Positions 54,449 through 63,453 of a DNA stretch of 64,000 nt are shown piece by piece. Source of the stretch: Bradyrhizobium daqingense. Lineage in GTDB: Bacteria > Pseudomonadota > Alphaproteobacteria > Rhizobiales > Xanthobacteraceae. Location of the stretch: the NCBI RefSeq assembly GCF_021044685.1, contig NZ_CP088014.1:1178001-1242000 (forward strand), read 5' to 3'. The first letter of the stretch is position 1, and each line of letters starts with the position of its first letter. Under the pieces are notes generated by a model, which did not search any database, was not told where the DNA came from, and saw nothing but the letters and a program-made list of their open reading frames with translations. A program made the translations under genes and the position numbers.

Positions 54449-56224
54449 TCAGAGACTGGTGACGGGCTCCGGGGCGGCCGAGACGAGTGCTCGACCTTCG
54501 CTGTTCGGGCATGGTGATGATCTACCGGATCGGGTTTGCCGCTGCGCCAGAGCGATTGCCGTCGCTGTAGAGCGATTGCTGCCAAGGCCTGCGCCTGAGC
54601 ACGCGACGAGATCGGCGATCTCTGGCGCGCCGACCTGGTGTGACTGCGTAGCGCGTGCTTGAGCGTATCGGTGCAGGCCGAGCTTGACGGCGACCAGCAC
54701 GGGCACGGCGAACACGAAGAGCAGGGCAACGGCATTGAACGCGGTGTCGAAGGCGATCACCCTTGACTGGCGGATGAGGACGCCGTCCAGCAGGCTCGTG
54801 GCGGCGCGGCCGGCCAGTGCGTCCATTCCCCTCGCGCTGAGCATCGCGGCCGTCGAGGTCAGCCGTTCGCTGATCGCGGGAACGCCGGCGGTCAGGTTGG
54901 CGCCGAGCACCGTCAGATTGCCGGCAGTGTGGTGCTCGATCAGGGTCTCGAGGCCGGCGACGCCGATGAGGCCGCCGAGCTGCCTGCTCGTGTTGAACAG
55001 GCCGATGCCGAAGGCGCGATTACATTCGCTGAGGTTGCCGAAGGCGATCAGGGTGATCGACAGGAACAGGAAACCGAGGCCGAGGCCGCGCAGCAGGATT
55101 GCTGCCATCATGTCATGCGCACCGCTTTCGCTGGTCGAGCCCGACAGCATCCACATTGCGATCGTGATCATCAGGATGCCGAAGGGGACCGTGGCGACGG
55201 GAGGGACGCGACGGACCTGCATCAGGAAGGCGGCCACCAGCAGCGTGGCGATGAAGAACGCGCCGCTCGGCAGCAGGAGCAGGCCGGCGTCGGTCGGCCT
55301 GAACGCCAGAACCGAGACGGCAAAGGACGGGATCAGGAACGCGCTGCCGAACAATGCGGCGCCCGCAACGAAGCTGACGACGAAGGCGAAGCAAAAATCC
55401 TCACACTGGAACAACGAGAAATCGAGCAAGCCTTTGCCGCCGGATAGAACTTGCCTGCCGAGAAACGTCAGCAGCGCGGTCGCCCCGAACACCGTAAGCC
55501 AGAGGATGCAGCGCTCCTCGAACCAGTCCCATCGGCTGCCCTGGTTGAGGACGTACGCGAAGCAGAAGAGCGCGGCCGAGATCAGCCCGATGCCGATCCA
55601 GTCGAGCGGACGGCGCTGGCGCACGACCGGCTTCGGGCCGTCGGCGATCAGCAGCAGGCCGGCAGCCGCGAGCGCCAGCGGAACGACGCTGAAGAAGATC
55701 CAGGTCCAGGACCGGCTGTCGATCAGCCAGCCTTGCAGGGCCGGTGCGATCGTCGCGGGAGCGACGACCGATCCCATCGCGAACAAGGCCTGAAGGATCG
55801 GTTGCCGGGATCGCGGATAGGCATCGAAGATCGTTGCCTGACCCGTGACGAGCAGGATACCGCCGGCGAGACCCTGAATCATCCGGAGCGCGATCAGCAG
55901 ATCCAGCCGCTCAGTCACGATCGTCAATCCGCATGCGGTGCCCATCACCAGGGTCGAGCCGATGATCAGGCGGCGAGGATCGACACGGTGCACAACCGAG
56001 GGCGCCGTCGTGAATCCGATCAGCTTCAAGGCCATGTATCCGACGTCGAGCCAGGCGAACTCGTCGGGCGTGACATGGACGTCGCCGATGATGTAGCCGC
56101 GCCCGAGCGACAGAACCGTGCTCGCGATCGCCTCCGTCAGCGTGGCCAGCACGATGCCCGCGACGAACAGGGCTCCCGCTGCAGGCCGTTCGGGGCGCGA
56201 TGCCGCGGTGACGATCGCCGTCAT
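54449..56224 (-). CDS. DHA2-family MFS efflux pump with an odd C-terminal tail
   Basis: 591 residues, 14 membrane helices, EmrB/QacA-like; motif LRMIQGLAGGILLVTGQA and PRSRQPILQALFAMG are typical. The last membrane helix ends near residue 520. The remaining 65 or so residues (from ARATQSHQVGAPEIADLVAC) are low-quality sequence that overlaps the repeat block at 54507-54582, so the reading frame probably runs on past the ancestral end. The start overlaps the adaptor stop by four bases. Exports drugs or toxic acids with the adaptor. Confidence 0.86.
   Translation of the reverse strand: MTAIVTAASRPERPAAGALFVAGIVLATLTEAIASTVLSLGRGYIIGDVHVTPDEFAWLDVGYMALKLIGFTTAPSVVHRVDPRRLIIGSTLVMGTACGLTIVTERLDLLIALRMIQGLAGGILLVTGQATIFDAYPRSRQPILQALFAMGSVVAPATIAPALQGWLIDSRSWTWIFFSVVPLALAAAGLLLIADGPKPVVRQRRPLDWIGIGLISAALFCFAYVLNQGSRWDWFEERCILWLTVFGATALLTFLGRQVLSGGKGLLDFSLFQCEDFCFAFVVSFVAGAALFGSAFLIPSFAVSVLAFRPTDAGLLLLPSGAFFIATLLVAAFLMQVRRVPPVATVPFGILMITIAMWMLSGSTSESGAHDMMAAILLRGLGLGFLFLSITLIAFGNLSECNRAFGIGLFNTSRQLGGLIGVAGLETLIEHHTAGNLTVLGANLTAGVPAISERLTSTAAMLSARGMDALAGRAATSLLDGVLIRQSRVIAFDTAFNAVALLFVFAVPVLVAVKLGLHRYAQARATQSHQVGAPEIADLVACSGAGLGSNRSTATAIALAQRQTRSGRSSPCPNSEGRALVSAAPEPVTSL
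54507..54582 (-). promoter_or_regulatory. Repeat promoter block, copy 1 (before the metallo-hydrolase)
   Basis: About 80 percent identical over 76 bp to 59051-59126. On the reverse strand it holds two direct copies of GCAATCGCT exactly 20 bp apart (54579-54571 and 54559-54551), then TAGATC (54524-54519) as a possible -10. This is the layout of an AraC-family class II activator site next to the -35 region. It is 96 bp before the metallo-hydrolase start and overlaps the pump gene's tail. Confidence 0.7.
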
Positions 56225-57198
56225 GAGCCGCTTCCCTGATCGACGTCGACGCGCGCCGACAGGCCGGGAACCAGGCGGCCGGGCAGCTCATTGTTGATGA
56301 AGCGGATCTTCACCGGGACGCGTTGAACGACGCGGACGAAGTTGCCGGTCGCATTGTCCGACGGGAGCATGCTGAAGGCGGATCCGCTGCCCGGCGCAAA
56401 GCTGTCCACGACGCCGTCGAGCGCCGTGTGCCTGTAACCGTCGACGACGATGCGTACCCGCTGACCCGGACGGATTTGCTCGATCTGGGTCTCCTTGAAA
56501 TTCGCGACGACCCAGACGTCCCTGACCGGAACGATGTCGAGCAGGGAAGCACCCGGCGCAACCAGGCGGCCGACAGTGTCGTCGAGATCGATCTGGGCGA
56601 GCTCGCGGGCGGCCCGTGCCTGCGCCACCGCAGCGACGGCGGCTTCGCGCTGGCTGGCGAGGACGGCGATGCGCTGCCGCTGCGCCTCGATCGTTGCATC
56701 CGCCGCGGAGACCGCTGCCTCGGCTTTCGACAGCGCCGCGTCGCTCTCATCGACCTGGGCCTGGCTGACGGCATTGGTGCGGATCAGCTCGCGGCGCCGG
56801 TCCGACGCCTTGCGGGCCAGATTCTTCTCGGCCGCGCTCGCAAGCGCCTGAGCTTCGGCCTGGCGGATCAGAGCATGCTGGAGCTGGATCTCCGCATCGA
56901 CATTGGTCAGCCGGGCTCGTGCCGCTTCGACATTGGCGGCGGCCTGCGCGAGCCGCGCGCGGTGGTCCCGATCGTCGATCCGGAACAGGACGTCACCCGC
57001 GTTGACGGTCTGGTTGTCCTGGACCTCCACGGCGGTGACGTAGCCCGCGACCTTCGGTGCGAGCGAGGTCACGTCGCCGCGGATATAGGCGTTGTCGGTC
57101 GACGTCTCGCCGGACCGGGCATAGGTAAATCCCGCGGCCACGACCGCGACGGAGGCGAGGCACAGCGACAGGCCGATCGCCTTCTTGTTCAGATGCAC
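56221..57198 (-). CDS. EmrA/HlyD-family membrane fusion protein
   Basis: 325 residues from GTG 57198 (GGAGG eight bases upstream). One N-terminal anchor helix (IGLSLCLASVAVVAAGFTYA), DNAYIRGDVTSLAPKVAGYV, a long coiled coil (about 80-190), then beta-barrel GRLVAPGASLLDIVPVRDVW and GQRVRIVVDGY. It links the DHA2 pump to an outer-membrane channel. Coupled to the pump gene by an ATGA overlap. Confidence 0.9.
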   Translation of the reverse strand: MHLNKKAIGLSLCLASVAVVAAGFTYARSGETSTDNAYIRGDVTSLAPKVAGYVTAVEVQDNQTVNAGDVLFRIDDRDHRARLAQAAANVEAARARLTNVDAEIQLQHALIRQAEAQALASAAEKNLARKASDRRRELIRTNAVSQAQVDESDAALSKAEAAVSAADATIEAQRQRIAVLASQREAAVAAVAQARAARELAQIDLDDTVGRLVAPGASLLDIVPVRDVWVVANFKETQIEQIRPGQRVRIVVDGYRHTALDGVVDSFAPGSGSAFSMLPSDNATGNFVRVVQRVPVKIRFINNELPGRLVPGLSARVDVDQGSGS

Positions 57199-57254
57199 CA
57201 CGACACCCTCCTGCAATGGCTATGATTCAGTGATGTCCATGTTCACGCTCCCGG

Positions 57255-57365
57255 TCATTGCGCGGTCCACCCGCCATCGACCGAGATCGCGGTCCCCGTG
57301 ATCTGGTCCGCCGCGGTCGAGCACAGGAAAGCGACCGTGCCGCGGGCCTCGCCTCGGCGATGAAG
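57255..57365 (-). pseudogene. C-terminal remnant of a short-chain dehydrogenase/reductase
   Basis: The reverse strand reads EARGTVAFLCSTAADQITGT, then AISVDGGWTAQ and a stop at 57255. This is the usual last 30 or so residues of an SDR (VAFLxS...ITG..I.VDGGWTAQ). Nothing before it fits an SDR; the sequence instead joins directly to the end of the flavoprotein gene (stop at 57387). A deletion has removed the rest. Confidence 0.75.
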
Positions 57366-57386
57366 CGCGGCCCGTTCGTGTGGGGG

Positions 57387-58604
57387 CTAGAGGAAGCCGG
57401 TCACGTCAGTCGCGCGCTCCGGATCGGCCGAGGCGAGGGCGGCGGCGCGCTCCGCCTTCGGCGGATAGATCCAGACGGTGTTGATCTCCTGCTTGGTCCT
57501 CTTGGCGACGTCGCCGACCATCGTCACCTCGCGTTCCCAGCCGCGCGTGAACAGCGCGCCGGCACCGCCGAGGTCGAGGCAGGTGACGTAGCCTTTCTGG
57601 TGGTAAGGCCTGGTCGCAAGACCAAGCAGCTCGGCCGCGGCATTGTTGCCGGCGAAGGCGCCCATCCGCGTGGCGTGCTGGCACGACATCAGCGCGTAAT
57701 TGCCGTCGTCGTCGCAGGCGGCCCGTGCCGCATCGCCGGCCGCGAAGACGTCCTGAACGCTGGACACCTGCAGACAGCGGTCGACCAGTAATCGACCGAA
57801 ATTGTCGCGCTCGCCGGGAATTTGCGCCGTCAAGGGCGCCGCACGAATGCCCGCCGCCCAGATCACGGTTTCGGTCTCGATGTGTTCGCCGCTGGACAGG
57901 GTGACGCCGGCCTCGTCGAGCGAGGCGACGCCGGCGCCGAGGCGGGTTTCCACACCGAGCTTGCGAAGAGCGTCCTCGATGACAGGGCGCGGGCCTGCGC
58001 CCATGTCGGGCGCGATCTCCTTGTTGCGATCAACGATGATGACGCGGGTGCTGGCGCTTGCGCCGAGGATATCGCGAAGCCGCGCCGGCATTTCCGTGGC
58101 CGCCTCGATGCCGGTGAAGCCGCCGCCGGCGACGACGACGGTGTCGCGCCCGTTCGTGGCCGGCCGCCTGGCGAGGCCATGCAGGTGCTTGTCGAGCGTG
58201 ATCGCGTCCTCGAGTGAATCGACGCTGAAGCCGTGCTCGGCAAGGCCCGGAATGTTCGGACGGAACAGCCGGCTGCCGGTGGTCACGACGAGGCGGTCGT
58301 AAGAGAGCGTCTTCTTCGTGCCCTTCGCTGTCGCGATCTTCACCATGCTGGATTTGGTGTCGACCGCCTCGGCGATGCCTTGCACATAGGTGACGTCGAT
58401 GGCCTCGAGCACGTCGAGCAAGGGCGCCGTCAAGGTCTCTGGCTTCGGTTCATAGAGCCGCGGGCGAACCACGAGCGTCGGCTCGGGGGCAACCAGCGCG
58501 ATCTCGAGCTGGTCTGGCGTGACGCCCTGAATCTCGCGCAGGCGCGCTGCGGAAAGGGCGGCATACATGCCGGCGAAGCCGGCGCCGATGATGACTAGTC
58601 GCAT
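57387..58604 (-). CDS. NAD(P)H dehydrogenase-like flavoprotein (NDH-2 type)
   Basis: 405 residues. FAD-binding IIGAGFAGMYAAL at the N-terminus, second dinucleotide site VVVAGGGFTGIEAATEM, VIWAAGIRAAPLTAQ and DVFAAGDAARAA for flavin contact. Related to type II NADH:quinone oxidoreductases and sulfide:quinone reductases; no Cys pair typical of the latter is seen. GGAG six bases before the ATG. It may provide redox detoxification alongside the pump and hydrolase. Confidence 0.87.
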   Translation of the reverse strand: MRLVIIGAGFAGMYAALSAARLREIQGVTPDQLEIALVAPEPTLVVRPRLYEPKPETLTAPLLDVLEAIDVTYVQGIAEAVDTKSSMVKIATAKGTKKTLSYDRLVVTTGSRLFRPNIPGLAEHGFSVDSLEDAITLDKHLHGLARRPATNGRDTVVVAGGGFTGIEAATEMPARLRDILGASASTRVIIVDRNKEIAPDMGAGPRPVIEDALRKLGVETRLGAGVASLDEAGVTLSSGEHIETETVIWAAGIRAAPLTAQIPGERDNFGRLLVDRCLQVSSVQDVFAAGDAARAACDDDGNYALMSCQHATRMGAFAGNNAAAELLGLATRPYHQKGYVTCLDLGGAGALFTRGWEREVTMVGDVAKRTKQEINTVWIYPPKAERAAALASADPERATDVTGFL

Positions 58605-58709
58605 GAGTTTACTCCTTGATCTCTGCGTTTCGAAAATCCATACGGGAGCCGTCGCAGCCCCGCTCAGGGCAGCGTCGGCGACGGCACGAAGTGAAGTCGG
58701 TCGTCGGCC

Positions 58710-59027
58710 CTAAGGCGCGATGCAGCGCGACAGCGGCGAGCTCGATGGCCAGCCTTGACGGAAGACGACCGATTGAGTCCGCGAGCCCCAGTCCGGATAG
58801 GGAAGGCCGGAGCCATTCCGATTCATGATCGACACCAGCGGGTAGGTCGGGTGCATGGCATGTGCCGGAATCTCCACCTCCTCGCCCGTTGCGGACGTGA
58901 AGCGAACGGCCAGCGAGAGTCCGTACAAGGTTGCGGTCGCAAGGCCCCGGCGACGCGACGCGATCACCCGCCGGCCGATGAAGTTCTTCCAATTCGTCTC
59001 TTTCCGGCGCATCTCTTTCCAGCTCAT
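58710..59027 (-). CDS. Small protein of unknown function in the AraC module
   Basis: 105 residues from ATG 59027 (GGGAG nine bases upstream). MSWKEMRRKETNWKNFIGRR, then GLATATLYGLSLAVRFTSAT and EEVEIPAHAMHP look like a genuine folded protein, whereas the last 30 residues (from SGLPYPDWGS) are of poorer quality and may reflect a frameshift. It sits directly under promoter block copy 2, only 24 bp from the start, so it should be a main target of the AraC regulator. Confidence 0.6.
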   Translation of the reverse strand: MSWKEMRRKETNWKNFIGRRVIASRRRGLATATLYGLSLAVRFTSATGEEVEIPAHAMHPTYPLVSIMNRNGSGLPYPDWGSRTQSVVFRQGWPSSSPLSRCIAP

Positions 59028-59050
59028 CTTCGGTCTCCCTCGATTGGTCT

Positions 59051-59126
59051 GGGCATGATGATGGTCTAGTCGATCGCATCTGCCGCTGCGCCAGAGCGAT
59101 TGCCGTGACTGCAGCGCGATTGCTGT
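59051..59126 (-). promoter_or_regulatory. Repeat promoter block, copy 2 (before the small gene)
   Basis: Matches 54507-54582. GCGATTGC (plus-strand reading) occurs at 59096-59103 and again at 59116-59123, a 20-bp direct repeat, followed downstream on the reverse strand by TAGACC as a possible -10. The block starts right after the stop of an AraC gene remnant. Confidence 0.7.
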
Positions 59127-59179
59127 TAACGCTGGCGCTTGCGCCAATCGCGCGGGCTCTCGCCGGTCGCGCAGAAGCG
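59126..59179 (-). pseudogene. C-terminal remnant of a second AraC-family gene
   Basis: The reverse strand reads RRFCATGESPRDWRKRQR then TAA at 59126. The intact AraC gene just upstream ends RKLTGETPSDWRRRHRR, so this is the end of a paralogous regulator. The frame before it no longer resembles AraC. Confidence 0.6.
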
Positions 59180-59359
59180 CCGGCCCCGCGTGCATTGCGC
59201 TCCGACGTTCGCTGCGGAAAATGATGTTGACGAGGGGCAATGATCGGCGATGTCCCGTCGGACGTCGAGCCGGTCGGCATGATCGTCATGGTGCGGGGGC
59301 GCGCGTCATGAACGCGTCCCGCCGACGAAGGACTTAGCTTGCGCTTCGAACGATCGTCG

Positions 59360-60319
59360 TTATCGCCTGTGGCGCCTGCGCCAGTCGCTCGGCGTCTCGC
59401 CAGTCAATTTGCGGAATGCCGCAGCGAAGGCGGTCTGCGAAGAATAGCCGAGAGTTGCCGCAATCGAGACGACCGTGTCGTCGCTGTCGCGCAGCATCTT
59501 CATGGCCTGTTCGAGCCGGTGCTGGCGCAGCCAGGAATGCGGGGACAGGCCGGTGCTTTCCTTGAAGGCGCGGCAGAAGTGAAAGCGCGACAGACCCGCG
59601 TCTGACGCCAGCGCGTCGAGCGAGACGTCGGCATCGCTGTCCGAGCGGAGGCGTTCGATCGCGCGGAGCAGGATCTTCGGTGCCAGCCCGCCCGTTGTCG
59701 GCATGAACGCTGCCGGCGTGCCCGTATGGGCGGCCAGAATGCGCGTGGCCAGAAGATCCGTCAGCTGATGCCGGAACAGATCGTCCAGCGCGCCATGACC
59801 TTCGATCGCGTCCGCCGCGCTCAGCAGCAGTCGCGACGTGATGGGGTCGGGGTGCGCCGTTCGTTCGAGCAGGTCGGCCGGTGCGGTTCCGGCCTCGTCG
59901 GCAACGCGCTTGAGCGTCGCATCGGGAAGATAGAGCTGAACCACGTCGACCGGTTTCGGAATGTCCCATCTGGAGCTCGAACCTTCCGGAATGATGATCA
60001 GCACGCCGGGACGAAACGTGCCGATCGCAACCGATCGTCCCGAACGCCGCTCCATGCGCTGCATCACGCCGTTATAGGCCATGATCACGTGGTGGCTCAT
60101 GGGCTCGACCACGTCGTGCAGCGGATCGTGCTTCCAATGCGCGATGCCGGCACCCGTGGCGTCCAGCGCCATGCGAAACGGCTCGGTCCTGAGCACGCGC
60201 GCCATCTCCGCGCCGGCAACGGGCCGGTCGGAGTGCGCGCTGTCCTCCGGCTGTGCGTGAGGTGCGGATGGTAAGCCCTGCTGCGAGGGATCGCGCATGG
60301 AAGCGGTGTTCCCGGTCAT
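59360..60319 (-). CDS. AraC-family transcriptional regulator
   Basis: 319 residues. N-terminal sensor region (about 40-200), then two helix-turn-helix motifs: VSLDALASDAGLSRFHFCRA and DTVVSIAATLGYSSQTAFAA, ending in the family signature FRKLTGETPSDWRRR. An in-frame ATG lies near 60298, so the exact start is open. It most likely activates the two repeat promoter blocks and, through a related 20-bp repeat upstream of it, itself. Confidence 0.9.
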   Translation of the reverse strand: MTGNTASMRDPSQQGLPSAPHAQPEDSAHSDRPVAGAEMARVLRTEPFRMALDATGAGIAHWKHDPLHDVVEPMSHHVIMAYNGVMQRMERRSGRSVAIGTFRPGVLIIIPEGSSSRWDIPKPVDVVQLYLPDATLKRVADEAGTAPADLLERTAHPDPITSRLLLSAADAIEGHGALDDLFRHQLTDLLATRILAAHTGTPAAFMPTTGGLAPKILLRAIERLRSDSDADVSLDALASDAGLSRFHFCRAFKESTGLSPHSWLRQHRLEQAMKMLRDSDDTVVSIAATLGYSSQTAFAAAFRKLTGETPSDWRRRHRR

Positions 60320-60405
60320 TGGGACTCTCCTGATCGTGTCGAACTTCAGATCAGTGGTCCGTGTTTCTACGGACCGGGGTGCGTTCTATGGGTTGCAGGA
60401 CGTGG

Positions 60406-60439
60406 CGTATTGCCTGAAGCAGCCATGTTTTGCCTGATC
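60406..60439 (-). promoter_or_regulatory. Candidate autoregulatory AraC site
   Basis: TTGCCTGA occurs at 60410-60417 and 60430-60437 (reverse strand TCAGGCAA), again 20 bp apart, about 90-120 bp upstream of the araC start. The core GGCAATACG resembles GGCAATCGC of the two promoter blocks. Confidence 0.5.
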
Positions 60440-60520
60440 CTGCGCCAAGCCGGCGCGCGTTTTCGCGAACGCACGGCGGGCGAGGGGAGACGTTCCATGA
60501 CAAAGGGGTTGGCGGGCCCG

Positions 60521-63181
60521 CTAAGCCGCCGCTTGCGCCGACAGGAGCTGCTTCAATTTCGCAGCCGGCACGGCCGGGCTGAACAACCAGCCCTGCATCT
60601 GGCTGCATCCGAGCTGACGCAGCACCGCGCGCTGGGCCTCGGTCTCGACGCCTTCGGCGGTCGTCGCCATGCGGCGGGCGGCGGCCATGTGCACCACGGC
60701 CTGCACGATCGGCGAGGAATCTTCGGACCGACCGATGTCGTTGATGAAGCTGCGGTCGATCTTGATCTTGTCGAACGGGAAGCGGTGCAGATAGCTCAGC
60801 GAGGAATAGCCGGTGCCGAAATCGTCGAGCGCGATGCGCACGCCGAGCTCGCGCAGCTGCTGGAGGATCGTCAGCGCCTCCTCGTCGTCGCGGATCAGCA
60901 CGGTCTCGGTGATCTCGAGCTCGAGCCGCCCCGGCGCAAGGCCGGACTCCGCGAGCGCGGCGGCGACCTTGAGCGCCAGCGTCCGTGAGCGGAATTGCAC
61001 CGGCGACACATTTACCGCGATGTGGATCTGGCCGGGCCAGCTCGCGGCTTCCAGGCAGGCCTGCTTCAGCACCCACTCACCGATCTCGCCGATCAGGCCG
61101 ATGTCTTCGGCGATAGGGATGAAATCCGCGGGCGAGACCATGCCGCGCTCGGGGTGGCGCCAGCGCAGCAGTGCCTCGCAGCCGGTCACGACGTTGGCCG
61201 CGAGGTCGACCAGCGGCTGGTAGTGCACCTCGAACTCGCAGCGCGCAAGCGCTTGGCGCAAGTCGAGCTCGAGCTGCCGCCGCTGCCGCGCCTTGGCGTC
61301 GTATTCGGGTGAGAAGATGCGGAAGGTGCGGCGTCCTTCCGATTTCGCGGCATACATCGCCAGATCGGCGCGTTTAAGCAGATCGTCGATATTGTCGCCA
61401 TGGTCGGGCGCGATCGCGATGCCGATGCTGGCATCGGTCGGGATTTCCTGGCCCTTGCAATTCACGGGCATGCGCAGCGCCGCAAGAATGGTTTCCGCCA
61501 GCGCCGTCAGCTCGGCCGGATCGTTGGTGCCAGCCTTGATGACGGCGAATTCGTCGCCGCCGAGCCGCGCGACCATGTCGTTGCCACTGACGCAGGCGCG
61601 CAGGCGATTCGCGACCTGGCGCAACAGCTCGTCGCCGACCTCGTGTCCGAGCGAATCGTTGACGCCCTTGAACTCGTCGACGTCGATATAGAGGATCGCG
61701 AACGGCTTGCCCTGGCCGAGCTCGGCGACGCGCCGCTCCAGATGGCCGCGCATCAGCACGCGGTTGGGCAGGTCGGTCAGTGCGTCGTAATGCGCCATGT
61801 GCGCGATGCGCTCGTCGGCGCGAATGCGCTCGGTGACGTCGTCATGGGTCGCGAGCCAGCCGCCGGCAGCGCTCGGCTGGCTCTTGATCTCGATCAGGCG
61901 GCCGTCGGTCGTCTCGACGATTGTGCTCTGGGTGCGCCCGACTTTGCTCAGGATGCCGTCGCAATAGGATTCGACGTCGCCGTGGAAAGAGCCGGTATCA
62001 TGACGGTGCTGGATCACGTCGCGGAAATAGGCGCCGGGCTTCACCACTTCGCTCGACAGGGCGTACATCTCGATGTAGCGCCGGTTGCAGACGATCATCC
62101 GCTCGTCCTGATCGAACATCAGGAGGCCCTGCGTCATGGTGTTCATCGCAGTATCGAGCCGCTGCTTCTCCAGCGACAGCCGATGCGTCATCTGACGGAA
62201 GATCAGATAGAGCGTGAGCACCAGCAGGCCGATCGACAGCACGGCAACGGTGACGAAGAATTTGGTCTGGGTGCGCCATGTGGCCAGCGTCGCATCGAGT
62301 GATTTGGTCGCGACGATCACCAGCGGCTCGCCGGTGAGGAGGCGCGAGGCGACGATGCGGTCCTTGCCGTCGATCGGGCTTGCGAGCTGCGTCGTGACGA
62401 AGGTGCGCTCGAACACCGCCCTCTGCTCCGGCGTGCCCTTGCGGTAGTTCTGCCCGATCATCGCCTCGACATGCGGAACGCGCGCGAGCAGCTGACCGTT
62501 CTGGTGGTGCATCGCGATCGAGGATTCCTCGCCGAGCCCGGTCGAGGCGAAGAAGGATTCGAGCTGCCCCGGTGCGATCGCGCGCGAGACAATTCCAAGG
62601 AATTCACCATGCGGGCCGGAGACGCGCCGCGCGAACACGATGGCCGGTCCGTTGCCGAACCGGCCCTGGACCACCTCGATCTCTTCCTGCGCGGCCGGAT
62701 CGTTCTTGAGGCGATTGAAATAGCCACGGTCGGCGATCGAAACGTCGGCGACCGGCCAGCGCCGTGACGAATTGATCAGGATGCCGTTCGAATCGAACAC
62801 GTTGGCGCCGGCGACGTCGGACCAGCCGCTGGCCTTTGCGCGCAGCACCTCGTGCATGGCGAGCGTGCCCATCTCGCTGCGGAAGATTTCGGCGGATTCG
62901 ATGCCATGGCTTTCGAGCTCGGCGATGATGCTCTTCTGCAGCACCGCAAAGTCCTCGAACTCGCGGTCGAAATGCCGGGCCAGCAGCCGGACGGAGTTTT
63001 CCAGACTGTCGCGGCCGCTCTCGATCGCATTCTGCCGGAAGCGGTCGACGGTGAGCGCGGTGGCGATGGCGGTCGCGGCCATCAGCACAAAGCCGCCGAC
63101 GATCAGCCATGTCAGCGGCGCACCGCGCCAGCGGCGTAGCAACGCGCGCATCCGCGCGGTCCATCGTATCGATGTGCCCAT
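60521..63181 (-). CDS. Membrane sensor GGDEF-EAL protein
   Basis: 886 residues from ATG 63181 (GGGAGG seven bases upstream). Two membrane helices (about 24-46 and 330-350 of the long form) flank a Cache-like periplasmic sensor, followed by PAS, GGDEF and EAL domains. The cyclase motif RLGGDEF (about 541) is intact, but the inhibitory RxxD site reads SGND. The EAL domain keeps CEALLRWRHP (about 672), NVSPVQF, ITETVLI, LDDFGTGYSSL, KIDRSFI and AEGVET, so phosphodiesterase activity is expected. It adjusts c-di-GMP in response to an external signal. Confidence 0.92.
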   Translation of the reverse strand: MGTSIRWTARMRALLRRWRGAPLTWLIVGGFVLMAATAIATALTVDRFRQNAIESGRDSLENSVRLLARHFDREFEDFAVLQKSIIAELESHGIESAEIFRSEMGTLAMHEVLRAKASGWSDVAGANVFDSNGILINSSRRWPVADVSIADRGYFNRLKNDPAAQEEIEVVQGRFGNGPAIVFARRVSGPHGEFLGIVSRAIAPGQLESFFASTGLGEESSIAMHHQNGQLLARVPHVEAMIGQNYRKGTPEQRAVFERTFVTTQLASPIDGKDRIVASRLLTGEPLVIVATKSLDATLATWRTQTKFFVTVAVLSIGLLVLTLYLIFRQMTHRLSLEKQRLDTAMNTMTQGLLMFDQDERMIVCNRRYIEMYALSSEVVKPGAYFRDVIQHRHDTGSFHGDVESYCDGILSKVGRTQSTIVETTDGRLIEIKSQPSAAGGWLATHDDVTERIRADERIAHMAHYDALTDLPNRVLMRGHLERRVAELGQGKPFAILYIDVDEFKGVNDSLGHEVGDELLRQVANRLRACVSGNDMVARLGGDEFAVIKAGTNDPAELTALAETILAALRMPVNCKGQEIPTDASIGIAIAPDHGDNIDDLLKRADLAMYAAKSEGRRTFRIFSPEYDAKARQRRQLELDLRQALARCEFEVHYQPLVDLAANVVTGCEALLRWRHPERGMVSPADFIPIAEDIGLIGEIGEWVLKQACLEAASWPGQIHIAVNVSPVQFRSRTLALKVAAALAESGLAPGRLELEITETVLIRDDEEALTILQQLRELGVRIALDDFGTGYSSLSYLHRFPFDKIKIDRSFINDIGRSEDSSPIVQAVVHMAAARRMATTAEGVETEAQRAVLRQLGCSQMQGWLFSPAVPAAKLKQLLSAQAAA

Positions 63182-63453
63182 CCCAGCCCTCCCGTTGGAC
63201 GCAAGATGCAGCAAAACCGACAAGACGCCGTTACCAGCGAAGGTTAGGAGAATATGAATCGGAGCGAAATCAGAGGGTTGTTCCCTGGCGTCACCGGCGG
63301 ATCTGCCGGTCCGGCGAGGCCTTTCACGGCGATATTCTTGGGGGGCTTGTCCGGCCGTATCAGTCCAACGATCGTCTTGCTGCCGCAGCCAAATCGGCGC
63401 AATTTGCGCATCCGGCTGATTTGCGACCCAAGGTTCTGATTAAGGTTCTTCCG

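Noticed and set aside
57258..57791. Plus-strand frame opposite the flavoprotein end
   Set aside because: Antisense shadow; the minus strand encodes clear flavoprotein and SDR-remnant sequence.
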